The notes under the pieces are model-generated. The model worked only from the letters and a program-made list of their open reading frames with translations. It was not told the origin of the DNA and searched no databases. From the NCBI GenBank assembly GCA_029891345.1, contig CM056995.1, positions 212,797,047-212,861,046 on the forward strand: a stretch of 64,000 nt of DNA, in the 5' to 3' direction. Below are positions 12,111 to 23,060 of the stretch, one piece after another; within the stretch, counting starts at the first letter, position 1; every line of letters starts with the position of its first letter. The position numbers were made by a program, and so were the translations under genes. This stretch comes from Dryococelus australis. Lineage: Eukaryota; Arthropoda; Insecta; Phasmatodea; Phasmatidae.

Positions 12111-13171
12111 TCTATAATTTTTACTGATTCAGATTATGGATTAATTTTGTTTCTTCTTGTTTTATATACTTTTTATGTTCCTGAATGTGCTGCAATTTTT
12201 TTTTTGCAAGTTCAATAGCACCTAAATTATTTCTAATTTATTTTTTTCCTCACTCATTAGTTTTTTTCTTTGTAAATTTATTGATTTTATTTTATGTATT
12301 GTTCTTCACTGATTCCAAAAATACTTTGTTTTTTTTTTGTCTACGATGAATAGTGTCCGAAATATTCTATTTTTAAATTCTTGCTGATTTCGAAAAAATT
12401 TTTAAATATTGAATTTTAAAGTTGATATGTGGCTTCGAACAGTCGAGTCCAGGTGGGCTCAAGAGGTTTGGGGGGGGGGGGGGAACTTTTTGTCCGTTTT
12501 GGCCTGAAGTTAATAGTTTCCGAGATATTGATTAATTTGTAGAATTTTTAGTTCTGTACCAAAGAGTTAATGCTGTAAGGCCAATCTGTACTTTTAAATG
12601 TCACGTCATTTCATATCACTTTCACATCTGTACGAATTTTGCGAATTAGTTCCAGTAATTTTTCATTGGGAGGTCAAAAGAATTCATTACAAGTTCGTTG
12701 CACTTTTTTGCAGATAATTTGATTTCGCGAGCCGAAAATTTGAGCATGTCCCATTCATAGTGTACTTGTGAATAGTCTATACTACTTGTGCACATGCTAA
12801 CTATAAGTCTATATAACTATTGCACTATTCGTCTAATTAAGCTGAAACTTGCTGTTCTACTGATGCACTTTCATGTTGTAAATTAAAACTTTGAAATGTA
12901 TTACTTTTATTTATTTATTTATTTATTTAATTTTGAACATTTTAATTTTGTGTTTTTGAATTTTTTGTTTTATATGTTTTGAAATTCTATGTAATTGCTT
13001 TACTAAATATGAACTTGCGTCTAAATAATATAATTTTCTTCACTCACTATTCATCTGATTTTCTTGAGATTTGCACTGTTTTCACTGTAATTTTGAAAAA
13101 TTTGTAGCACCCAAAGTTCTCGTCAGAATTGCTTGAAATTTTGATGGTTTGAAGTTCAAATATTCATACTG

Positions 13172-13174
<3 letters not shown>
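12111..13174. other. AT-rich DNA, possible LINE 5' UTR remnant
   Basis: No coding signal is recognised. A 14-G run lies near 12470-12483 and (TTTA)n near 12909-12928. The part next to the gag could be the 5' UTR of the minus-strand LINE, but no boundary is visible. Confidence 0.35.

Positions 13175-13231
<57 letters not shown>
13175..13231. repeat. (TA)n microsatellite
   Basis: About 57 bp of alternating TA directly abuts the left arm of the palindrome. Confidence 0.95.
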
Positions 13232-13234
<3 letters not shown>

Positions 13235-13527
13235 AACAGCATTTAAAAGGACACTAACTTGCTAACCGAACCACCAGGAGCCCAGTAGTATGCAGTGTAG
13301 CGTGTAGTCTAGTATCGGGTCGGCTCCGCGTCGCGGCCAAAAAAAAAACCGGTAACAATTTTTTCGGATAATTATATATATATATATATATCCGAAAAAA
13401 TTGTTACCGGTTTTTTTTTTGGCCGCGACGCGGAGCCGACCCGATACTAGACTACACGCTACACTGCATACTACTGGGCTCCTGGTGGTTCGGTTAGCAA
13501 GTTAGTGTCCTTTTAAATGCTGTTCAC
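13232..13527. repeat. Near-perfect 296-bp palindrome (148-bp arms)
   Basis: Arms 13232-13379 and 13380-13527 are exact reverse complements apart from two mismatched pairs near the AT-rich centre (13371/13388 and 13372/13387). The arms contain a GC-rich segment (GGCCGCGACGCGGAGCCG in the right arm) flanked by a 10-A/10-T run and a (TA) centre. The outermost 9 bp, GTGAACAGC/GCTGTTCAC, equal the tip of the A/B MITE terminal repeat. The right end continues directly into a MITE type A fragment and the left end into (TA)n. It could form a cruciform, be a fold-back element, or be an inverted-duplication artefact of assembly. Confidence 0.95.
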
Positions 13528-13568
13528 GGTTATTTGAGCACTTTTGAAATCAACCTTTGGAAAATATC
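13521..13568 (-). mobile_element. MITE type A terminal fragment
   Basis: TGTTCACGGTTATTTGAGCAC then AAATCAACCTTTGGAAAA matches the right-hand end of type A elements in reverse. It is cut off after 48 bp by the start of the next MITE. It overlaps the palindrome's last 7 bp. Confidence 0.65.
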
Positions 13569-14229
13569 ACTGTTCACGGTAAAGTGAGCACTTTTGAAAG
13601 TCCTTTCATTTTTAATAATTGTCAATTAATATATTTTATTTTAGCCTTAGGCGTTAAATTCCGAGTGTGGTGGAATATATATAGTCCATTCACACTTTCT
13701 TCGGCCTTTTTTAATCAAACCTTTGAAAAATCACACCATGTATGGCGTGTTTTGTTGCTTCCTAAATATGCCTGCGTGTATCACAAGAGTTTTGTATATG
13801 TCTCCATTAAAGTGACTTTTATTTTGTTAAATTGTAAGGTTATTAATATTTTATCTATAAATTATAATGCTTCATTTATAAATTATTTGAATTGCAACAG
13901 TGATAAAATATGTGTGTTGGTAGCGCCTAGTAAAAATAGTTCATATACAAAATACTGTTACAACAGAATGCGCACGAATCAGGTGCGTTATCCTTCTGGT
14001 GTAATCTTCCAGATTTAGTTCAGCTTAGTTCGCATGAGGCGGAGGAATATCCTGGAAGTAGAACTTTAGCAGGGCTTCAGAAAAGACCGAATATGGCGTA
14101 AATCAACTATACACTGTATTTATTATTTACATGGCAATATTTATGTAAACAGGTGGTTCGTGGATAAAAAATAAATGAATGGAAAAAGTAACTAGGGCCA
14201 CAAAAGTACTCACTTTACTGTGAACAGCC
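13569..14229 (+). mobile_element. MITE type B copy split by a nested type C MITE
   Basis: The left end is CTGTTCACGGTAAAGTGAGC and the right end is CTCACTTTACTGTGAACAG. The type B interior is present on both sides (AGCCTTAGGCGTTAAATTCC on the left, CATGGCAATATTTATG on the right). It is interrupted at 13679-14112 by a type C element. A 153-codon ORF at 13557-14018 merely runs across these repeats and is not taken as a gene. Confidence 0.8.
13679..14112 (+). mobile_element. MITE type C copy nested in MITE type B
   Basis: The left end ATAGTCCATTCACACTTTC is complementary, with mismatches, to the right end GGCGTAAATCAACTAT. TA lies at each edge. The interior includes GCGCCTAGTAAAAATAG and GAGGCGGAGGAATATCCTGG, shared with 39.2-39.4 kb and, inverted, 0.2-0.4 kb. 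It must have inserted after the surrounding type B copy. Confidence 0.7.
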
Positions 14230-15870
14230 CGGCAATGCAAGCACTGGGGAAGGTGAGAGGCGGTGTCCCGGGCGGCAGACGCGAAACGGTTCCGATAGTT
14301 AAAAGAGTATATTGTAGTTACTGATTGATGCAAATGATGATGGCCGCCCGGGCGCGCGGACCGACTGAGCACACGACCTGCCTCTCCACGTCCTTCGTGT
14401 CTACTGCAGTTCCAACATGGCGCGCGTGCCGGCGTTGCAGCTCAAGCGAGCCATGCGGAACTACTTCGTCACGTCACACTTGCAAAAACATATCACACAC
14501 TTAACAATTCTGCTCTTACTTGCTAACAAAATACTCTGCAATCTGGACCATGTAATACACTATAAAAAGACGTGGAGTAAGGTAAGGATGAATACACGTG
14601 CGAATGAGTACATTTACAAACACTAGGACACTTTTCAATTGGCTATAGGGCACTTTATTATGTTTACGGGTGTTCCCTTGCACACACGTGACCTTCTGTC
14701 ACGACCCTTGCCCTTTTAAGCCATTTTGGGAAATAATAGTACTGGGGTACTCTTTCCTGTATTCCTGCGCGCGAGCGCATTTGGCTGCTCGGCCACTGTC
14801 ACCTCGTTGCACCGGCTTGCCTGCACTGCATTACTCACTCTACACTTTTTCACTGCGTTCCTTTTGCACCTGCACTTACGTAGCGTGGTCACCCATGCAC
14901 TACCGCGCATGGTAGAGTGCGGTTCTCTGCTGTGCTGTTGCTGTACACGGCGGGCAAACGGTCTAAGGGGTGAGGGAGCTCGACACACGTCAAATTAATT
15001 GAGCAAATGGTGCAACATCATCAAAGAGAGATCTACGCCTGGGTTTTACGGCCATCACCATAAGAGTAGCAGAGTTTCCAGCATCATCATCTTTGGCGCC
15101 GCCTCCGGCGATGCCTTGCGCCTAGTCGGGTAACATCAACCTATCCTTAATAATTCCTAGTCATGAACTCACCGCCCCTTACAACCTATCCAACCCATAA
15201 CCAGTCCACCACAAGGTGTCATGTGCATGCGCAGAAGATGAAGTAGCGGTATGTCTATGCCCTAAATTACCATCTGGTGGAGATCTTCTGCAAAATGGCG
15301 ATAACAAGACCCATATTAGATTAAGATGTGAATATTTATATTTTTATGAGGCTGCATATTCAACAATTCCTGTTAAGATAATGAATTAATGGAACTTTAA
15401 CACTACATAAACGATTATATTTTTACTTTTCATATCGTTTCGTTACTCAAAATAAATACTGTTATTTTTATTGCAGTAATAGTTACATTGCTATCGTTAG
15501 ATAGCGCTGAATAAAATACGTTTTATTCATTTTTATCTATATTAAATTGTTCTTTAATTTAATAGTAAATTATTTACACGTAGGTATATGACTTAATTCA
15601 CAAATTATGGAAAATTTACAATGTGTCTAGATTTTAGGAATAAAGTGTATATCTTGTAACATTGCGCATATTACATATTTATAGTTAGATGTTAAATTAT
15701 ATTATCCATATTAGTACCCTTCTAGATGCCCTTGCCTGCTTGTTCCTCTGATAACTCGAACGCATCACAACACAGCACACAACATACAGATGATCGCAAA
15801 CCAAGCAAAAAACACACAGTAAAACAGTTCACACAGTTAAACAGTTCCAACTGATCGTTAGTTTTCTCCT
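14230..15870. other. No supported gene; GC-richer island at 14.2-15.3 kb
   Basis: The stretch 14.23-15.3 kb is more GC-rich than its surroundings and holds overlapping short ORFs on both strands (for example 14670-14998), none with a recognisable motif. From 15.3 to 15.87 kb the DNA is AT-rich and empty. The GC-rich part could be a promoter/CpG-type region or a decayed retrotransposon leader; nothing in the sequence decides this. Confidence 0.4.
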
Positions 15871-16950
15871 TTGGGAGAAGTGGACCAATTAGATGATAGT
15901 CATAGCAGTACAAACACAGTAGTATCACAACAACACACTTGTAAAACACCACATGCTCCGTCAGTTTACATTACACAAATCAGAATTGTTAAATGGCTGT
16001 ATAAACACTTCAATGAAGATATTTTCGTAAAAATTTCGGAAACTAACAAACATTTGAAGGTAATTGTCAGGAAAGACAAACACTCCTTTTTCTGTGGATT
16101 CCTTCGGAAGAATTTCGTACCGCATTACACATACGCAGCGAAAGAGGAAAAGCCAATGAAAGTGGTCATAAAAGGGCTATATCATGGCATAGACACAAGA
16201 TATCTCAGAGAAGAGTTCGATGATTATGGCTTTCGGCCTATTCACATATGGCAATTTAGAACACCAGAAGACAAACCTGCTATCTATGAGGCTGTAATAC
16301 ATCAACACAAAGAGTTCGACATATTAAAAATTAGATAACTTTATCACGTATCAGTTCGACTAGAACTGTATAAACACCGAACTGAGGACGTGGCGCAGTG
16401 TAAGAAATGTTGCGCACTGGGCTACACTCAGAAATACTGTGCATTTGGAGCAGTCTGCGCTCTCTGTACAAACACGCACAGAAAAGCAGACTGTCCTCTT
16501 AAAGAAGAAGACAAATCAAAGTGGTTATGTACACTTTACAAAAAAAAAACAGGACACTCGGCTGTATGGAAGCAGTGCGAAGTGATCAAGAAACAGATAG
16601 AGACACGAAAACAGAAGATGGGCCTTAAACTCACCAAACAAACGCAAAACAACAGGCAGGAAACGCGACCAATCATTCAGTCAAGGGCTGAATTTCCTCC
16701 CCTTCAAGTAGGGAAAATACAGACTGAACAAGGAAACACACATAGGGAACAAGCACTTACACAACAAACAAGCGACAAGCTACAAAAACACGAGAGAAGG
16801 GAGACCAACACAACAGAAAATGCGACCATGTTCTCAGGATTGCAAGAACTGGCCGCTTTTCTGCGAGAAACACAATTCGCAATACTTTTGGGCCATTTTA
16901 GGCGCATCATTATACAGGCAAAAGCTTTAACAACACTACACGAGAAGTAG
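15871..16950 (+). pseudogene. Jockey-type LINE ORF1 (gag) with zinc knuckles, one in-frame stop
   Basis: A single plus-strand frame of about 359 codons is broken only by TAA at 16336-16338. Residues ~104-150 contain PMKVVIKGLYHGIDTRYLREEF and FRPIHIWQFRTPED, the region before the knuckles that is typical of Jockey and X-element gag proteins. After the stop the same frame gives VRLELYKHRTEDV and three knuckles that are partly damaged. The first is CKKCCALGYTQKYC (the histidine is Y), the second CALCTNTHRKADC, and in the third the expected second cysteine is Y (CTLYKKKTGHSAVWKQC). The C-terminal tail is Q/K/T-rich. Such proteins bind element RNA and assist retrotransposition. No ORF2 follows: the frame ends at 16950 and an A-rich tail comes within 500 bp. 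This could be internal deletion or a gag-only derivative. Confidence 0.8.
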
Positions 16951-17440
16951 ATGTTGCTTCTCACAGCACTCGTCACTTTACCACATTAAACAAACAAATA
17001 GTAGAGGATTATTTAACTATAAAATCACCTCAAACTACCAATATCATTTTTAAAAAACACACAGTATTCAATATTTAGGGCGCTCTGCCCAGGCTGGTTA
17101 TGTGGGAATTCGTGAAGGTGGGAAATAGCCCCAACCACCATTCGTCTTCCAGGTCAAGTGACACACATGCTAGTAGAGGTAGGAGTCGAGGGGCTAATAC
17201 GATATGACATAGCTAATTCAGCTTAGTTTAATTAACTTAATCTAGCTTATGCGTATTATTAATAGCACAGTATATTAAAATAAATTTAATTTGTAATTAT
17301 AAAAAGTTAAAAAATAAAAAATAAAAAATAAGGAGAATACAAAAAATATATAAAAAATATAAAAATACAAGAAAAATACAAAATACAAAAACACATAAAA
17401 AATTATTACAAAATTAAAAATTATAGTGTTTTAGATTTTA
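16951..17440 (+). other. Probable 3' UTR and A-rich tail behind the gag pseudogene
   Basis: After the gag stop, non-coding DNA passes into a strongly A-rich stretch (17290-17430) with repeated TAAAAAA units. That is how LINE 3' ends look. No reverse transcriptase coding is seen in any frame between the gag and this tail. Confidence 0.45.
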
Positions 17441-18690
17441 CAAACACAATTACTTACTTACAATAACGCACCGACCTAATAGTCTGTTTCAGGTAAGTAA
17501 GAAGACGATCCTTGTTGAGGAGGGGCCGGGGGGGGGGGGGGAACTCTGCTTTGACTAGGGCCTGGCAGACTCTGGTCCCAGGTGCCACCCCATATCCTCC
17601 TATTGTTTTTGTTACTAATACTGGATTTCTTTCCTATGTCACAACACTTTGAAACGATGAAACCTACCCCGAGGGATCCTCCTGGGCGATTAGTGACTCA
17701 CCTATACACTACACGCGAGATTAAATAGCACACTTGCATACAACAGAACAACACGTTAGACAGACATCACGATACTTACATTCACTCCAGCCGGGAGGCT
17801 AGACGGGAGCTTCGCTACGCACCGACAACACAAACACGTAAATTTACATAATACTAGGCGACAAAACCAAAACAGCCTAAATGTAGGTCCGGTGCCACAG
17901 ACTTACACTGAAACGACCCCCGCCCCCGCGGACACTATGATTAGTCGAAGTGTCGAGTGGCAATTGTTTTTTACAAACACCCAGTGAGTTATGGGAGCTG
18001 CGGCTCCCGGTCTCACGACACACGTGTCAATCCGGCGGCATATGAGGGTCGGCAACTGCGGCGGCCTTGTTGTTCGCGATATGTAGATATTAGTTTTTTG
18101 CTTGGAATCTTACCCGAAAACATTATTAACATTAATGGTACACCTGGATTGCTGGACCGGCCATTCACGTGGAAATAGGCTCTGTAATTCGTTTGCGATC
18201 CCTTAGTATTTGATTCGTGTAATTTATTCTGTCTTAAATTATATATTGGTAGGGAAATAGTTCTTAATATTTTTTAAACGTTCGTGTGCGTAAACATAAT
18301 TTGTATTGACTTATGAAGTGTTTCAATCCGTATTTTTTTAAACTCCTTTCCTTTTATGTTTGTCGAGGAGTCACGTGGGTGCGTTCGTTTTAATTGGATT
18401 AGTAAACTGCCATTGTGTATTTGGGCGTAGATCGTATTCAGGTCTCTTTTTGTTATTTTCATTTCCGCCGATTTTATTCAATATCTTCTGTTTGTCAAGG
18501 AGTCAAAATGCTGCGTGTGAGTCTCTGCTGTTTGTCTATATTCCTAGCATACAGGACGGGTTAGAAAACTGACGGTGTGGATTTACAGACTGTTATTTGC
18601 CTATAATTAATTTTCAATGAAATACGCCGTCATAACCTCAGTCGACATTCAGACGGCGGCCGCGCTGCGCGTTGTCTTATCCCTCAGTCG
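17441..18690. other. Unassigned DNA with 14-G run
   Basis: A G run lies at 17528-17541. Moderately GC-rich stretches at 17.5-18.1 kb and 18.63-18.70 kb hold short ORFs without motifs. No gene, SINE or MITE is recognised. Confidence 0.4.
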
Positions 18691-19180
18691 TCTGCCAGAC
18701 GGTAAACGAGAGGAAACTCCTCATCCCTCCTCAAAAACATAACAAAAAATTATTATTCACAATGCCTCCTATGTATCCCTTTCCCCAACACATCACACCT
18801 CAGTGCATGGCCAGACGTCCAACGCCGCTCCCCCTCCCCCTCCCCCAAAAAAAATAAAACAAAAAATTAATGAAGACCCTTAGTACACTCTTGCACCAGA
18901 CTATTCACATAAATTCAACAAAATTTTAAAAAATTCCATCAAAGAAATTTTATCAAAGTTGTTCCATAAAAATTTTTTGATCATATTGCTTTGATCGAAC
19001 AATTTAATTTAATCGTATTAAGATTAGCGGATTAACGATTGTACTAATTTTGATGGGATTAATATCCAAATAATTCCGGGATTAATCCGATAAATCAATT
19101 TGATATCGAATTGATAATCCGATTGTTCAAAAGTGGAGTGAAACAGCCTCGCCTCTTCAGCAAACAAAAAAAAAACATAG
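18691..19180 (+). other. Possible LINE ORF1 remnant, uncertain
   Basis: A plus-strand frame near 18770-18960 reads a proline run followed by basic residues (PPPPPPKKIKQKINED) and then YSHKFNKILKNSIKEIL. This resembles the N-terminal part of some LINE gag proteins and lies just before an RT C-terminal fragment. It is short and interrupted, so the assignment is a guess. 18960-19140 is AT-rich. Confidence 0.25.
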
Positions 19181-19640
19181 GCCACCGTCGTCACCCACTC
19201 TTCTTAGCCACCGTCTCTCCTGGACCAACTCTGCTCGCTACCTTGGGGTCCATCTTACAAGCACACTAACCTCGCATCACCACATTCACACGTCCATCAG
19301 CAAATCAAAACAACTCTCAGAATCATTCGTCCTCTTCTCACCACATCATGTGCCATTCCAGAACACACACGAATTCACCTCTGGCGAGCCCTCGTATTAC
19401 CACTTCTTCTCTACGCATTCACCATCTGGGCATACGTTCATCCATCCACATACAGGCCTCTATCATCCGCATACAATGAGGGTCTACGCATCATCCTTGG
19501 CTGGCCACGATACACACCCGTCAAACTACTGTATCGCCTGGGCTACTAAGAGCCGCCAACCCAAACTCAGCCATCTCCAGCATCCACACCGCAGACTCCT
19601 GGACTTCCTTGAGTTTCTCCTCCCTCCTGACCCACCCTAA
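19181..19640 (+). pseudogene. Jockey-type LINE ORF2 C-terminal fragment
   Basis: Plus-strand fragments in shifting frames give SWTNSARYLGVHL, KTTLRIIRPLL, HLWRALVLPLLLYAF, IWAYVHPS and GLRIILGWPRYTPVKLLYRLG. This is the region downstream of the RT catalytic core in Jockey-clade elements, where a YLG-x-x-L motif and a WxY-type segment recur. A TAA interrupts the last segment. The N-terminal endonuclease and RT core are absent, so this is a 5'-truncated or eroded copy. Confidence 0.7.
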
Positions 19641-20660
19641 CAAAGAGATGTGCCACCGGTTGATCCTTGAGCGTGAGAAGTACGGGAGTGGTACCACATA
19701 GGTACACCTCGAGTGCGGGTTATGGCCATTTCGTTTCCTTCATAAATTCAAAGTTTTCCAGCCTTTCCTTTTCAGCGTTCCATTTAGTTCTCCTATATTT
19801 CTAAATTGCAATTTTTTATATATAATTTCCGCATATATATATATATATTCCTTGTAATTTTTATTAACATAATTTCTGACCTGAAATGTTTTCATTCAAT
19901 TTCGTACTTTTGTAACTATTCAGATATTCCTCATCCTTTCATCCTTGTAAATATGTGCCTCTGGTAAATAATTCTGTGTAAATGTATTTTTCATTTCTTA
20001 TTGTACACATCACATCTTCATATGTATGTGTGTATATATATATATACACACACCCACAATTCCTACCTTGTAATTTTTGTTAACATAATTTCTGACCTGA
20101 AATTTTTTCATTCAATTTCGTACCTTTGTAAATACTCATATATTCCTCATCCTTTCATCCTTGTAAATATGTATCTCTTGTAAACACTACTGTGTAAATG
20201 TCTTTTTAATTACTCATTGTACATATCATATCTGCATGTATATAGTCTATTCTTTTCCCCGCATTTACATAGTCTTTAAATTTCTTAGTTTAAGTTCACC
20301 CATATGTAAATATGTAAATAGATTTTAAATATTAGTCCCCTATTGTAACTATGTAAATAATTGTACTGTAATTGCTGATCATCCCTTTTATTGATGTGCA
20401 ACAGGTTTTGTCCCATTGTGTTTTTCCTGTCATCTATAGTTAGGATAAGTTACAACTATTTAGTTTAAGGTCTGATGATTGGTTTAAGAATTTCAATGTA
20501 AGCTCGAAAGATCACTCGCTGGAGCCAGCTTATTAACAATGTAAGCTCGAAAGAGCGCTCGCTGGAGCCAGCTTATTAACAATGTAAGGCTAGTACACCT
20601 AATGTACTATTTTTTTTGTATCGACTGATTTAATAAAATTACACAAAAAATAAAAAAATG
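19641..20660 (+). mobile_element. LINE 3' UTR with internal tandem repeats and A-rich end
   Basis: It follows the ORF2 fragment. It holds two direct copies of a ~180-bp block starting at 19851 and 20067 (216-bp spacing, e.g. ATAATTTCTGACCTGAAAT in each) and a 43-bp tandem pair at 20495 and 20538 (GTAAGCTCGAAAGA..., GCTGGAGCCAGCTTATTAAC) with a partial third start at 20581. It ends near 20659 in an A-rich stretch after AATAAAATTACAC, fitting a LINE 3' terminus. Confidence 0.6.
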
Positions 20661-21080
20661 AACGGTACAGTGAAACAGTTCGCGGCGAAGAGAGACTCTA
20701 TCTCCTGCATGTATTTTAATGCTGGGGTCACATAGCCCCGACAAACACAGCGCATGGCACGACAAAAACCGCAACCACGACCCATCATTTATATTTTCAA
20801 TGTGACTGCTCGAATGTACAGCCCGACAATTTACTGACGCGACACGAAGAGTAGAATTTTTCGGAACCATTTAGAAGGCGCTAATTAACTACACTAGTTT
20901 CAAAGCGTTGGGAAGACGGGAAATTTGGAATACATGATGGTGACGAAGTGTTACCGCTAATGCATACAAAGGGTAAAATTATAATATTTAATAGTCAAAT
21001 ACAGTGATTTTCAGAATTATTTTTCTTTCAAGCTACGTATTTGAAATTGTAAGTAAAGCTTGCAATACAATTTCATTTCA
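20661..21080. other. Unassigned DNA between LINE end and SINE
   Basis: No recognisable feature apart from an 87-codon chance ORF on the minus strand at its left end. Confidence 0.4.
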
Positions 21081-21090
21081 TTTTGCAAGA

Positions 21091-21344
21091 GGCCAAGGTG
21101 GCTGAGCGGTTAGCCTGCTCGCCTCCCACCAAGGCGATCTTGTTTCAATCCCTTGCCGGGTCACTCCGGATTTTCGCATGTGAGAATCGGGCCGGACGAT
21201 GCCGTTGCTTGGCGGGTTTTCTCAGGGATTTCCCGTTTCTCCCGCCCCTTCATTCCGGCGTTGCTCCATACTCATCTCAATCACCCTCATCGGCTGTCAA
21301 GACCTCGCTGTTAAGAGCCGTCAAAATCTCTTCACTCACTCATT
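21091..21344 (+). mobile_element. tRNA-derived SINE (family 1), full length
   Basis: About 254 bp. The head contains an A-box (TGGCTGAGCGGTTAGC) and a decayed B-box region. The conserved body has GGCGGGTTTTCTC, CCGTTTCTCCCGCC, TTCATTCCGGCG and CAAGACCTCGCTGTTAAGAG. The tail is CACTCACTCA. It is flanked by the near-identical direct repeats ATTTTGCAAG and ATTTTACAAG, a TSD. Transcription would be by RNA polymerase III, inferred from the box structure. Confidence 0.9.
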
Positions 21345-21816
21345 TTACAAGGTTGTGCACACTGTGCGTCGTGCCGTACGACACAATGAAAATATAAATA
21401 GTTTCTAATCCAAAATGACTGGTCGGACGACAGAACTTGTCAGGTTTGCTTCAGATCTATCTTGTATTTCATTGGCTGTCGTGTCGTGCTTGTCGGAGCT
21501 ATGTGATTCCGGCATAACAGGCACGCTTACTGTCAAGTACCCATTAAAGTTGGTAACGGTGGAAGAAAAGTTCTCCCATTCCTTATCTCGTTGAATTAAA
21601 TGTGTTAGGTAAGCATTTTTGAACGCTGAGATAGTTAATTTTGTTTCCTGTTTTTTTAAGCAGACAGAAAGTGTATAAATCAGAAAATTTGTAAAATATG
21701 TACTATTTTTTGATAATTCCACAGTTTCACTTGATCGTAGCTTGAATAAAGTCACCAGGCCCATGACAATGTTAATTTAACATATGGTGTGGAATTCTAC
21801 GCAGTGGGCATACAAG
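21345..21816. other. No supported gene
   Basis: A 119-codon minus-strand ORF (21405-21764) has no recognisable motif. Its Lys/Leu/Thr-rich composition is as expected for AT-rich chance reading. It is left uncalled. Confidence 0.4.
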
Positions 21817-22062
21817 TATAGGCTGTTCATGGTAAAATGAGCACTTTTGAAAGCTCTCTGATTTGGAATAATAGTCAATAAATAGTAATATATGTTACTG
21901 TAGCCTTAGATGTTAACTTCCGAGTGCTGTGGAATATTTAGATTGTGTTTTTTACTTCCATGGCAATATTTATTTTAAGATGTGGGCTAAAGGATAAAAC
22001 ATTGGTGGAAGGAAAATGTAACTAAGAACTCAAAAGTGCTCACTTTACCGTGAACAGCCTAT
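21817..22062 (+). mobile_element. MITE type B copy
   Basis: Left end TATAGGCTGTTCATGG, right end TACCGTGAACAGCCTATA. The interior shows GGAATAATAGTCAATAAA and CCATGGCAATATTTATTT, as in other type B copies. TATA lies at both ends. Confidence 0.9.
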
Positions 22063-22116
22063 AGATCTTCAGCAAGGCTTTCAAAAGTGCTCAGTTCACC
22101 ACCATAAACCGCCTAT
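22062..22116 (+). mobile_element. MITE type A right-end fragment
   Basis: AGATCTTCAGCAAGGCTTTC then AAAAGTGCTCAGTTCACC repeats the right end of reverse-oriented type A elements. It sits directly after the type B copy, so two MITE ends are fused in tandem. Confidence 0.6.
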
Positions 22117-22269
22117 TGTTTTTTTTTTGTACGGGGGGAGGGGGCTGTAAAAGTTTCGATCCCAGACATCGATGAATGTTGATATTGTGAAGCTTTTTGT
22201 TCCCGGGCGCGGGTAGTGTGTGGACCACTCCACTTCCTGCAACTTCCAAGGGGTCTTTCCTTGTGGTCG

Positions 22270-22385
22270 CAGGAGGCCGGAGCACAGATTAGACAAGTGC
22301 ACAGAGGCGAAATGGCGTGGTTTGATGTGGGCGTAACCATTTTCTGATTGGTTGCGCGAGGCTCTGGAAAAGGACTTGTGTCTGA
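22270..22385 (-). repeat. Dispersed repeat E copy 1
   Basis: On the minus strand this reads CCAGAGCCTCGCGCAACC, CGCCCACATCAAACC and ACGCCATTTCG. The same order occurs on the plus strand at 53,070-53,180, and part of it at 28,945-29,020. Its class is unknown. Confidence 0.6.
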
Positions 22386-22429
22386 TTAGCAACTGCATGC
22401 TGTGAGAAGTAAAAAAATAACACCACGGT

Positions 22430-23060
22430 TTGATAAAATTAATAAAGAAATAACACCGATACAACACATAATAAAAATATTCAAACAAACATATACTTTA
22501 GGAATATTCCCTCAAACTTGGAAAACAGCAGAAATTAAATTATTTTACAAATGAAACAACAAACCACTAAACAAAGTAAATTAATATACACCTATTAGTT
22601 TATTGACAGGTTTTTGGAAAAATGTTATAATAATTACTAAATAAAATGTTATTGGCATATTTAAATGAGGTTAACTATTTCAGTGAATTTCAGTTTGGTT
22701 TTATAAAAGGAAAATTTACAGAAGATATCATTAATAAAGTAATGATAATAATTTAAAATAGTGATAAAATATATATTAGGTGTAAGTTAATATATAACAA
22801 TGGTATCCCCTTCATTGCCGATAAATGTTATAAATAATAAAATAAACATGTTTAATGTAGATAATAAACTCAAACAAATATTTAAAAAAGACTTAGAAGA
22901 TAGAAAACCAGTAGTGACAAAATAGAATAAAACGATAAAAATAAAGTAGAAAGGGAATGTCTACAGGGTTCGTTTTAGGATCAACACTGTGGAACAATTG
23001 CTTTGGCGACTTTTTTGTTAATACCACAAATAGACAATACAAATAAAATTGCATACCGTC
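22430..23060 (+). pseudogene. R1/Jockey-group LINE reverse transcriptase fragment
   Basis: Plus-strand fragments match the RT of the minus-strand LINE at 9-10 kb: WKTAEIKLFYK followed by NNKPLNK, then ISVWF/QFGFIKGKFTEDII, then ECLQGSFLGSTLWNN at about 22,955-23,000. The catalytic YADD segment cannot be recognised after it. Stops and frameshifts occur throughout. It is a second, independently decayed copy of the same LINE family in the opposite orientation. Confidence 0.7.

Noticed and set aside
13557-14018. 153-codon plus-strand ORF
   Set aside because: It spans a type B MITE end and a nested type C MITE, so it is a chance frame in non-coding repeats.
14670-14998. Overlapping ORFs on both strands in GC-rich DNA
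   Set aside because: Openness is explained by fewer stop codons in GC-rich sequence; no domain in any frame.
21405-21764. 119-codon minus ORF
   Set aside because: No motif; low-complexity AT-rich reading with no supporting context.
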